Shown here piece by piece: positions 47,895 through 55,800 of a DNA stretch of 64,000 bases. A program made the translations under genes and the position numbers. The DNA comes from Solirubrobacteraceae bacterium (GTDB lineage: Bacteria; Actinomycetota; Thermoleophilia; Solirubrobacterales; Solirubrobacteraceae), in NCBI GenBank assembly GCA_016463765.1, contig JAEMQS010000001.1, forward strand, positions 1 to 64,000, given 5' to 3'. How positions within the stretch are numbered: position 1 is the first letter of the stretch; each line of letters opens with the position of its first letter. Below the pieces are notes generated by a model. That model saw only the letters and a list, made by a program, of their open reading frames with translations. It did not search any database and was not told the origin of the DNA.

Positions 47895-49249
47895 GGGACC
47901 AGCAGCGCCGCGGGCGAGGCATCGGGTGCCAGGTTGCGCACCGCGGACGGCAGAGAGCCTACCGAGGACAGCGCGGTCTCCAGCGCCTCGCGGTGGGCCG
48001 CCACCCGCTCGGCCGCATACGGCGCCGAGAGGTCGCGGTAGGTCATGAAGGCCCAGTCCGAGGACTGCAGGGCGAGCAGCTCGCGGACCGCCCGATCGTC
48101 GGCGCGCGCGCCTGCTGCGATGACGCGCAGCTCCGCGTCACGCGCGGCCCACGCGAGATCGGCCACGGCCGGCGCGCTCCACGTCGTCAGGTCGCGCGGC
48201 GTGCCCCATGTCGTCACCGGGAGGTCGGGCGCCGGGACCGGCTCATGGCGGTGCAGCGCGTCGTCGAGTCGGGTGACCGGCAGCCCCTGGGCCGCGGCCT
48301 CCTCGAGCACGGCGGCCAGCCACCACGGCCCCTCGTGCCACCAGTGGCCGAGCAGTTCCGTGTCGATCGCGAAGACGCACAGCCCGCCGCCGGCGACGCG
48401 GTCCCGCACCCGGGTGACGAAGTCCCGCGCGTCGGCCCGCGCGGTCTCCCGCGCGCGGTCCGGGTCGTACGGCGAGCCGTCGACGGCGTGCGCGAGGTGG
48501 TCGTGCGGCGTGCGCCGGAACGTGTCGCGGTACGCGGCGCCGCCCGGGTAGCCGCCCTCGCTCCAGACGAGCTCGATGACCTCGCGGTCGATCGGCACGA
48601 GCAGCGGCCCGGCGGCCGACCGCAGCGGGCGCAGCGGATCGAGACCTGTGTCCGTGAAGTCGACGCACACCGCGTGGACGCCGGCTTCCTCGAGCAGCAG
48701 GTCCAGCGCGGGGTCGTGCGCGCACTCGGGCAGCCAGAGCCCGCCGCGCCACTCCCCGAACCGGCGGCGGTGGCTGTCGATCCCGGCCTGGAGCTGCAGC
48801 CGCACCCCGGCGTCAGTGGCCAGCAGCGGCAGCACGGCGTGGGTCGCCGACGACGTCCACGCGACATGGGGCGCCAGCGCGCCGAGCAGGTCGCCGCCGA
48901 GTGCGCGCATGCGCTCCGCGGCCGCCTCGTAGGACGCCAGGGAATGGCGCAGCGCCTCGGCCTCCGCCGGTGAGGCGGCGGTCTCGATGTCCGCCGCGTG
49001 CGTGCGACGCCGGACTTCGGTCACGAAGGTGTCGAACCGCGCGCCGAGGTCGTCGACCTCGAGCTGGTCGGCCAGCACCGGCGTGATGCTCAGGGTCAGC
49101 TGGTCGCCGTGGGTCTCGAGGACGTCGAGCAGCGGGACGTACGACGTCGCGATCGCCTCCCACAGCCACTCCTCGCCGAACGGCCAGGTCCCATAGCCCT
49201 CCACGTAGGGCATATGGGTGTGGAGAACGACCGCCAGCTCTCCGCTCAT
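47891..49249 (-). CDS. GH57 glucan branching enzyme-like, Rv3031-like
   Basis: LAVVLHTHMPYVEGYGTWPFGEEWLWEAIATSYVPLLDVL; FAIDTELLGHWWHEGPWWL; ATGA overlaps on both sides. Confidence 0.9.
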   Translation of the reverse strand: MSGELAVVLHTHMPYVEGYGTWPFGEEWLWEAIATSYVPLLDVLETHGDQLTLSITPVLADQLEVDDLGARFDTFVTEVRRRTHAADIETAASPAEAEALRHSLASYEAAAERMRALGGDLLGALAPHVAWTSSATHAVLPLLATDAGVRLQLQAGIDSHRRRFGEWRGGLWLPECAHDPALDLLLEEAGVHAVCVDFTDTGLDPLRPLRSAAGPLLVPIDREVIELVWSEGGYPGGAAYRDTFRRTPHDHLAHAVDGSPYDPDRARETARADARDFVTRVRDRVAGGGLCVFAIDTELLGHWWHEGPWWLAAVLEEAAAQGLPVTRLDDALHRHEPVPAPDLPVTTWGTPRDLTTWSAPAVADLAWAARDAELRVIAAGARADDRAVRELLALQSSDWAFMTYRDLSAPYAAERVAAHREALETALSSVGSLPSAVRNLAPDASPAALLVP

Positions 49250-50016
49250 GCGCGGAGGACCGCGACGAGGTCCAGCGCCCCGTGCAGCTCTTCAGGCGCC
49301 CCCTCGCGCAGCGTGAAATCCCCGACGTTGATCGCGGGGACGAACCAGTTGTAGAACGGCTTCGTGATCCGCAGCTTCGGGTGCAGCCAGTCCCACCCGG
49401 CCTTGATCGCCAGGTCCTGCGCCTTGAGCTTGCGCGCGTGGAACAGGCCGTGGAACTCCACCGAGCCGAAGTGCTTGGCGCAGAGCTCGTAGTACTCCTC
49501 GGGCCGGTACTCGTAGACGTGCCACGGGTTCTCCGAGCGCTTGCCGTCGGGCGCCAGCGTCAGCACGTTCGGCGTCGACACGAACGCCACGCCGCCCGGC
49601 GCGAGCTGGCGCTTGAAGTGCTCGAGGATCGCGCCCGGATCCTGCACGTGTTCGATGGTCTGCAGGAAGACGATCGCGTCGCACGGCTCGCTGTAGGTCT
49701 CGACGAGGTCGCGCTCGAAGCGCAGCGTGTCGGTCGTGTACTTCGCCTTGGCGTGGGCGTGCGCCTCGGGGTTCGCGTCGACGCCGGTGACCGACGCCGC
49801 GGTGCGGGACAGGACCTCCGAGCCGTAGCCCTCGCCGCACGCCATGTCGACGACCCGCAGGCCCTCGCACCGCGCGGCGATCCACTCGTAGACGACCAGG
49901 TGCCGCTGGAACCAGTAGTTCTCCTCGGGCACGTCGGGCAGCGTGCGCTCGCCCGTCAGCTCCAGCGGCGGGACGCCCTCGGGCTGGTCCTTCTGCACGT
50001 ACGTCTCGGTCGACAC
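49246..50016 (-). CDS. SAM-dependent methyltransferase, Rv3030-like
   Basis: LTGERTLPDVPEENYWFQRHLVVYEWIAARCEGLRVVDMACGEGYGSEVLSRTAASVTGVD; GTG start. Confidence 0.85.
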   Translation of the reverse strand: MSTETYVQKDQPEGVPPLELTGERTLPDVPEENYWFQRHLVVYEWIAARCEGLRVVDMACGEGYGSEVLSRTAASVTGVDANPEAHAHAKAKYTTDTLRFERDLVETYSEPCDAIVFLQTIEHVQDPGAILEHFKRQLAPGGVAFVSTPNVLTLAPDGKRSENPWHVYEYRPEEYYELCAKHFGSVEFHGLFHARKLKAQDLAIKAGWDWLHPKLRITKPFYNWFVPAINVGDFTLREGAPEELHGALDLVAVLRA

Positions 50017-50070
50017 GACCGGGCACCCTACCGGCGTTGAGCCGTCTTCCGGGTGTACCCTGCGCGGCCC

Positions 50071-50994
50071 ATGACTGCCCCACCCACAGCCGAAGAGATC
50101 CGCGACGTCAACACCCGCTACCACGACGTGGCGGCCAAGGAGTACGACGCGAAGTGGGGCATCGACTTCGGCGACACGGGCAAGTCGCAGGTGCGGATGA
50201 AGCTCGAGAAGGCGCTCGGGCACATCCCCGCGACACCGTTCGCCAACGCGCTGGAGATCGGGTCGGGCACGGGTTACTTCACGCTGAACCTCATGCTCCA
50301 GGGCGTCATCGAGCAGGCGACGTGCACCGACATCTCCCCGGGGATGCTCGAGGCGTGCTCCGCCAACGCCGAGATGCTGGGCCTGGGTGAGCGCGTCACC
50401 ACGAAGGTCGCCGACGCGGAGAAGCTGCCGTTCGAGGACGAGCAGTTCGACCTCGTCATCGGCCACGCCGTCCTGCACCACCTGCCCGACCTCGACCAGG
50501 CCTTCAGCGAGTTCTTCCGGGTGCTCAAGCCCGGCGGCCAGGTCGTCTTCGCCGGCGAGCCGTCGCGCACCGGCGACAAGATCGCGAACGTGCCGAAGGG
50601 CGTCGCGCAGAAGATCGCGCCCGCGTGGCGCGCCGTCTTCCGCGCCGAGCCGGCCGACATCAACGGCCACCTCGCCGCCGAGCCCGACCACTCCCTGGAG
50701 TCGGTCGTCGACGTCCACGCGTTCATCCCCGCGGACCTCACCGCGTTCGCGCGCGGCGCCGGGTTCGCCGACGTCGACGTCATCGGCGAGGAGCTGCTCG
50801 CCAACTGGTTCGGGTGGACGAACCGCACGCTGGAAGCCACCGCCGACCCCGCCACGATCCCGTGGCCCTGGCGTCAGTACGCGTTCCGCGGCTACCTGTT
50901 CTGGCAGCAGGTCGACCAGCGGTTCCTCGAGGGCCGCCTGCCGGCGGACATCTTCTACAACCTGATGATCACGGCGACGAAGCCGGCGAGCTGA
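50071..50994 (+). CDS. Class I SAM-dependent methyltransferase
   Basis: ALEIGSGTGYFTLNLMLQGVIEQATCTDISPGMLEA...LPFEDEQFDLVIGHAVLHHLPDLDQAFSEFFRVLKPGGQVVF. Confidence 0.9.
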   Translation: MTAPPTAEEIRDVNTRYHDVAAKEYDAKWGIDFGDTGKSQVRMKLEKALGHIPATPFANALEIGSGTGYFTLNLMLQGVIEQATCTDISPGMLEACSANAEMLGLGERVTTKVADAEKLPFEDEQFDLVIGHAVLHHLPDLDQAFSEFFRVLKPGGQVVFAGEPSRTGDKIANVPKGVAQKIAPAWRAVFRAEPADINGHLAAEPDHSLESVVDVHAFIPADLTAFARGAGFADVDVIGEELLANWFGWTNRTLEATADPATIPWPWRQYAFRGYLFWQQVDQRFLEGRLPADIFYNLMITATKPAS

Positions 50995-52465
50995 CGCCGA
51001 GTTCTGCGCGGGCGTCCGCCGCCCGCGCGCGGATCGCGTCCAGCTCGACGGGGTCGATCTTCGCCAGCGACCGCAGCGGCATCGCCATGCGGCGGTTGCC
51101 GTCCAGGCGCTCGCGGTGGCGGTCGACGAAGTCCCAGTACAGCGCGCTCAGCGGGCACGCGTCGGGCCCGGTGCGTTGCTTGGGGTCGTACCGGCAGTCG
51201 CCGCAGAACCGGCTCATGCGGTTGACGTAGTTGCCGCCCGCGGCGTACGGCTTCGTCGTCATCTGCCCGCCGTCGGCGTAGAGCGCCATGCCCGCGGCGT
51301 TCGGGGCCATGACCCACGCCGCGCCGTCGACGAACGCGCGGGCGAACCAGTCGACGGCCTGGCCGGGCTCGACGCCGGTCAACAGCAGCGTGTTGCCCAG
51401 CACCATGAGCCGCTCGATGTGGTGGGCATAGCCGCGCTCGCGGACGCCGTCGACGACGGAGTCCAGGCAGTTCCACCCGCTCGGCTCGCCGAGGAACGCG
51501 TCCGGCAGCGGCGCATGGGCGTCGAGCGCGTTCGCGCCGTCGAGCTGCCGCAGCCAGAAGACGCCGTGGACGTACTCGCGCCAGCCCAGGATCTGCCGGA
51601 TGAAGCCCTCGGCGGACTGGAGCGGGATGCCGCCGCCGCGGTACGCCGCCTCGGCGGCGCGGACGGCGTCGAGCGGGTCAAGCACGCCGAGGTTCAACGG
51701 CACGGACAGCAGGGAGTGAAAGAGCCAGGGCTCGCCCGGGACCATCGCGTCCTGCCAGGGGCCGAACTGCGGCAGGCGTTCCTCGACGAACGACCGCAGC
51801 GCGTGGTCGGCCTCCTCGGGGGTGACGGCGAACCGGCGCGGCGCGTCTTCGCCCCAGAGGCCCGGGGCGTCGGTCTCGAGGTCGCGGCGGACCTCGGCGT
51901 CGATGTCGTCCTCCTGCGGCTGCCAGGGCTCGGGTGGCCGCAGGTCGGCGGGCATGTCGCGCGGCGGGCGGCGGTTCTCCGGGTCGAAGTTCCACTGGCC
52001 GCCCTCGGGTCCGCCGTCGGCGTCGAGCAGGACCCCGAAGCGGCGGCGCTGCTCGCGGTAGAAGTCCTCCATCTTCAGCCGGCGGCGGCCGTCGGCCCAC
52101 GCGGCGAAGTCCTCAGAGGGCGTGAGGAACTGCGTGGACGGCACGAGGCGCGCACCCGCGCGCTCGAGGACCGCTCGCGCGCCGGGAGCGTTGGGCGACG
52201 CCGCGACGAGGGGCCCGCGCTCATCGGCGAGCGCGGCGGCCAGCGACGGCGCGGCACGGCGTTCGACGACCTCGACATCCCCGCCCGCGCGGAGCTCCTC
52301 TGCGAAGTGCCGCATCCCGGACAGCACGACGTGCGCGCGCTGGCGGTGCAGCCAGCGCCGCCGCAGCATCGGCAGCGACTCGACGAACAGCACGCGGTCG
52401 GCGCCGTCGAGCGCCGGGTGGTCGCGCAGCAGCTGGTCACCGAGGACGACGGCGGTGTGGCCCAC
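50969..52465 (-). CDS. Photolyase/cryptochrome of the FeS-BCP ((6-4) photolyase-like) family
   Basis: MGHTAVVLGDQLLRDHPALDGADRVLFVES; MTTKPYAAGGNYVNRMSRFCGDCRYDPKQRTGPDACPLSALYWDF with C-x2-C-x12-C. Confidence 0.9.
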   Translation of the reverse strand: MGHTAVVLGDQLLRDHPALDGADRVLFVESLPMLRRRWLHRQRAHVVLSGMRHFAEELRAGGDVEVVERRAAPSLAAALADERGPLVAASPNAPGARAVLERAGARLVPSTQFLTPSEDFAAWADGRRRLKMEDFYREQRRRFGVLLDADGGPEGGQWNFDPENRRPPRDMPADLRPPEPWQPQEDDIDAEVRRDLETDAPGLWGEDAPRRFAVTPEEADHALRSFVEERLPQFGPWQDAMVPGEPWLFHSLLSVPLNLGVLDPLDAVRAAEAAYRGGGIPLQSAEGFIRQILGWREYVHGVFWLRQLDGANALDAHAPLPDAFLGEPSGWNCLDSVVDGVRERGYAHHIERLMVLGNTLLLTGVEPGQAVDWFARAFVDGAAWVMAPNAAGMALYADGGQMTTKPYAAGGNYVNRMSRFCGDCRYDPKQRTGPDACPLSALYWDFVDRHRERLDGNRRMAMPLRSLAKIDPVELDAIRARAADARAELGVSSPASSP

Positions 52466-52490
52466 GCACGGGGTACGGGGCGCGCCGAAC

Positions 52491-52534
52491 GGCAGATCGA
52501 CGGTGCTATGGCGACGTGGATCTGCCGGTCGGCG
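52491..52534 (-). repeat. Stop-codon-bearing hairpin repeat, copy 1
   Basis: GGCAGATCGACGGTGCTATGGCGACGTGGATCTGCCGGTCGGCG; 41/44 identical to 54673-54716; inverted repeat around CTATGG loop that carries the P450 TAG stop. Confidence 0.8.
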
Positions 52535-53957
52535 CGTTGACGGCGAAGCGCAGTCCGCCGCGGGGCCCCAGCGTGGGCGTGGTGGTGATGCGCGGGGCGT
52601 CGCCCGGGTCGGGATCCAGGTCGACGCGGCGCAGGAGCACCGCGGCGAGCGCCCGCAACCCGTACTGGCCGAAGCGCTTGCCCAGGCACATCCGCGAGCC
52701 GCCGCCGAACGGGACGTACGCGCCCTTCGGCAGCGCCTTCGCGCGCTCGGGCAGGAAGCGGGCGGGCTCGAACGCCAGCGGGTCGGGGAAGAGGTCGGGC
52801 AGGTGGTGCGTGGCCCAGGAGCAGTAGTGCACGGCGATGCCGGCGGGGACCTTCACCCCGGAGATCTCGGTGTCGCGGACCGTGCGGCGCGGGCCGACCC
52901 AGGCGGCCGGATAGCGGCGCAGCGTCTCGTCCAGCGTCCGCTCGAGCACCGGGAGCGTGGTGCCGTCGAGCTCGCCTGCGCGCGGGTCGCGGTCGCCGAG
53001 GACCTCGGCGAGCTCCGTGCGCACCGCCGCGCGTGCCGCCGGGGTGCGGCCGAGCTCGTACATCATGAACGTCAGCGTCGCGGTCGTCGTGTCGTGGCCG
53101 GCGAAGAGCAGCGTCACGAGCTGGTCGCGGACGAGCTGCTCGTCGAGCGGCTGCCCGTCGGCGTCGGTGGCGCCGAGCAGCAGGCCGAGCACGCCGGGCG
53201 CGTCGGCCCCCTGCGCGCGGTGGTCGTCGATCAGCGCGCGGACGAGGGCGTCCAGCTCGCCGCACGCGCGCTGTGCGGTCGCGTACGGGGTCCGCGGCCC
53301 GCGCAGCAGCTGCACGACGAACGGGTGGCCGTACAGGCCGAGCGCGCGCTCGAAGGCGTCGGCGAGTGCGGGCGCGCGGCTGTCGCCCTCGCGCAGCCCG
53401 AGAAGGCCGCGCAGCGCGATGCGCAGCGCGAGCTCGCGGGTCCAGGCGTAGAGGTCGATCTCGGCGCCCGGCTCGAGCCGTTCGGCGGCACGCACCCCCT
53501 CGGAGACCATGATGTCCGCGACGGCCTCGACCTGCTCGCGGTGAAACGCGGGGAGCATGAGCCGCCGCAGCTGGTGATGCAGCTGGCCGTCGATGTTCAG
53601 CATGCCGTCGCCCAGGACCGGGTGCAGGTCCCCGAAGCGGCTCTCGCGCCACTGGTACGCGTCGGCGTCGCTGACGAGGATCTGGTGGTTCTCGGGCGCG
53701 CCGATGGCCCACACGACGGGCTCGTGCACCGTGCGGATCGTGAAGACGGGACCGAACCGGCGGCGATGGTCGAGCAACAGCCGCAGCGGGTCGGCCAGCG
53801 TGGCGTAGGTGTTGCGCCAGCTCGGGCCGCGGCTGCCCGCCGGCAACGGCACGCCGGTCCGACGCGCACGACGCTCGGCGCGCAGGACCGCCACCGCCTG
53901 CGGGACCAGGCGCTCGTCGAACGGCGGGGGCGGCGGGGCGGTGATCGGCGTGCTCAT
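52506..53957 (-). CDS. Cytochrome P450
   Basis: LLFAGHDTTTATLTFMMYELG (I-helix), ETLRRYPA (ExxR), FGGGSRMCLGKRFGQYGLRALA (heme ligand). Confidence 0.96.
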   Translation of the reverse strand: MSTPITAPPPPPFDERLVPQAVAVLRAERRARRTGVPLPAGSRGPSWRNTYATLADPLRLLLDHRRRFGPVFTIRTVHEPVVWAIGAPENHQILVSDADAYQWRESRFGDLHPVLGDGMLNIDGQLHHQLRRLMLPAFHREQVEAVADIMVSEGVRAAERLEPGAEIDLYAWTRELALRIALRGLLGLREGDSRAPALADAFERALGLYGHPFVVQLLRGPRTPYATAQRACGELDALVRALIDDHRAQGADAPGVLGLLLGATDADGQPLDEQLVRDQLVTLLFAGHDTTTATLTFMMYELGRTPAARAAVRTELAEVLGDRDPRAGELDGTTLPVLERTLDETLRRYPAAWVGPRRTVRDTEISGVKVPAGIAVHYCSWATHHLPDLFPDPLAFEPARFLPERAKALPKGAYVPFGGGSRMCLGKRFGQYGLRALAAVLLRRVDLDPDPGDAPRITTTPTLGPRGGLRFAVNAPTGRSTSP

Positions 53958-53977
53958 GCGGGGCGTGCTCCTCGTCC

Positions 53978-53995
53978 TGACAGGACGTCCTGTCA
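53978..53995. promoter_or_regulatory. Palindromic operator O1 in P450/TetR divergent promoter
   Basis: Perfect 18-bp palindrome TGACAGGACGTCCTGTCA. Confidence 0.75.
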
Positions 53996-54019
53996 ACTTG
54001 CGGGGCACAGTGTTCAACC

Positions 54020-54037
54020 TGACAGGGGTTCCTGTCA
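54020..54037. promoter_or_regulatory. Palindromic operator O2 in P450/TetR divergent promoter
   Basis: TGACAGG-GGTT-CCTGTCA, same arms and spacing as O1; 42 bp start-to-start. Confidence 0.75.
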
Positions 54038-54047
54038 AGATGTCGCC

Positions 54048-54662
54048 GTGGCCACCGCCTCCCCCGACCGCCGCTTCCGCGGGCAGACCACCGCCGAGCG
54101 CGCGGCCGAACGCCGGTCCCGCCTGCTCGACGCCGCGCTCGACCTCATCGGCACCGAGGGCTGGGCGGCCGCGACCATGACCGAGATCTGCCGCCGCGCG
54201 GGACTGACCGAGCGGTACTTCTACGAGTCGTTCCGCGACCGCGACGCGCTGTACGTCGCACTCATCGACACCGTGGCCGACGAGACCCGCGACGCGGTGC
54301 TGGCCGCCCTGGAGCGAGCCGACGACGACCCGCGCGCCCGGATGCGCGCCGCGGCGTCCGCGCTGGTCGGCGTCATCGTGGCCGACCCGCGCAAGGGCCG
54401 GGTCGCGCTGCTCGAGGGGCTGGGCAGCGACGCGCTGCAGACCCGCCGCCGCGAGCTGCTCGGCGGCTTCGCGCAGCTCCTGCGCGACCAGGCACGCGCG
54501 TTCTACGGTGACCGCGCGCCGCGCGGGCTGCGGGCGCAGGTGTCGTCGATCGCGCTCGTAGGCGCGCTGGGCGAGGTGATCGGCCGCCGGCTGGACGGCA
54601 CGCTGGAGATCTCCGACCGCCGGCTCGTCGACGAGCTGACCGAGCTCGCGCTCACCCTCTGA
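54048..54662 (+). CDS. TetR family transcriptional regulator (divergent to P450)
   Basis: GTG start; AAERRSRLLDAALDLIGTEGWAAATMTEICRRAGLTERYFYESFRDRDALYVALID. Confidence 0.92.
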   Translation: MATASPDRRFRGQTTAERAAERRSRLLDAALDLIGTEGWAAATMTEICRRAGLTERYFYESFRDRDALYVALIDTVADETRDAVLAALERADDDPRARMRAAASALVGVIVADPRKGRVALLEGLGSDALQTRRRELLGGFAQLLRDQARAFYGDRAPRGLRAQVSSIALVGALGEVIGRRLDGTLEISDRRLVDELTELALTL

Positions 54663-54672
54663 CGACCTGACC

Positions 54673-54716
54673 GGCAGATCGACGTCGCTATGGCGACGTG
54701 GATCTGCCGTTCGGCG
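54673..54716 (-). repeat. Stop-codon-bearing hairpin repeat, copy 2
   Basis: GGCAGATCGACGTCGCTATGGCGACGTGGATCTGCCGTTCGGCG; 17-bp stem with one mismatch around TATG loop; carries TAG stop of the membrane protein gene. Confidence 0.8.
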
Positions 54717-55764
54717 TGGTGGGGGCCGCGGCGCGCAGCGCGAGGTACCGCGCGCGCAGCCGGAACGTGTCGCGCATCGAGCCGACGGCCTCCTCGAGGA
54801 ACTCCTCGCGATACGTGCTGTCGGTCAGCACCGCGATCGCGTAGTACAGCCCGCTGAACGCCCCGAGCGCGCCCGAGACGCGCAGCAGCTCCACGCTGAC
54901 CGGCGTGCCCGCGATCTCGTCGGGCGCCGTACCGATCCACGACTCCACGACCTCGGGTTGCACCGCGAGGGCGCCGAACGCCACGAAGAAGGCGGCGAGC
55001 AGCACCGCGACGGTGAGCGCCTGCAGACCCTGCGCGATGACGAGCACGAGCCCGACGTTCACGAGCTGGCGCGCGCGCAGCGGCGGGCCCTCCCCGACCT
55101 GCCGTTCGATCTCCCGGACCTCCTTCGGGACCCGCGCGACGATGAAGACCACACCGACCACGATGAAGAGCACCGCGACCTCGACCACCTGGACGTCGGA
55201 CAGCGAGGAGAAGACCTGCCACATCTCCGTGTTGATGAACAGGACGATCGTGAACACCAGCAGCAGCGGCACCGCCCGCGCCAGGAGAGTGAACGACGTG
55301 GCGAGCTGGTCGAGCAGCCGCCGCCCGCTCCACACCACGATCCACAGGACGCCGTAGCCGACCACCGCCCAGATGACGCCGAGCAGCAGCAGGTTCCCGC
55401 CCGCCGTCACCACCGCGCTGCGCCACTGGCCGCCGAACAGCAGCGGCAGCAGCGCAGGAACGAGGACGAAGAGGGTCAGCTCGGTCGGCCCCACCCGCGC
55501 CGGCAGGCTCAGCGCCGGCCGGCCACCGCGCCGGTTGACCATCGCCAGCGCCGCGAACAGGATCGCGATGCCGCCGAGGACCGCCAGGACGTTCGCCCAC
55601 CACGGCCACGTGAGGTCGATCGCGCCGAACGCCTGCCCGACGAAGACCAGCCCGAGCAGCGGCGCCGCCCGGGTGAAGATGTCCTCGTACGCGGAGTAGT
55701 CCTCGATGAGCAGCGGCAGGCCAGCGCGGCGCAGGCCGCGCTCACATGCCCGCAGGTCGTCCAT
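54688..55764 (-). CDS. Multi-TM membrane protein of unknown function
   Basis: Several hydrophobic segments (VLAVLGGIAILFAALAMV, LTLFVLVPALLPLLFGG, VEVAVLFIVVGVVFIVA); no family recognised. Confidence 0.75.
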   Translation of the reverse strand: MDDLRACERGLRRAGLPLLIEDYSAYEDIFTRAAPLLGLVFVGQAFGAIDLTWPWWANVLAVLGGIAILFAALAMVNRRGGRPALSLPARVGPTELTLFVLVPALLPLLFGGQWRSAVVTAGGNLLLLGVIWAVVGYGVLWIVVWSGRRLLDQLATSFTLLARAVPLLLVFTIVLFINTEMWQVFSSLSDVQVVEVAVLFIVVGVVFIVARVPKEVREIERQVGEGPPLRARQLVNVGLVLVIAQGLQALTVAVLLAAFFVAFGALAVQPEVVESWIGTAPDEIAGTPVSVELLRVSGALGAFSGLYYAIAVLTDSTYREEFLEEAVGSMRDTFRLRARYLALRAAAPTTPNGRSTSP

Positions 55765-55800
55765 GCGCCCACCCTGACGGGGCAGGCGGATGGTCTGACG

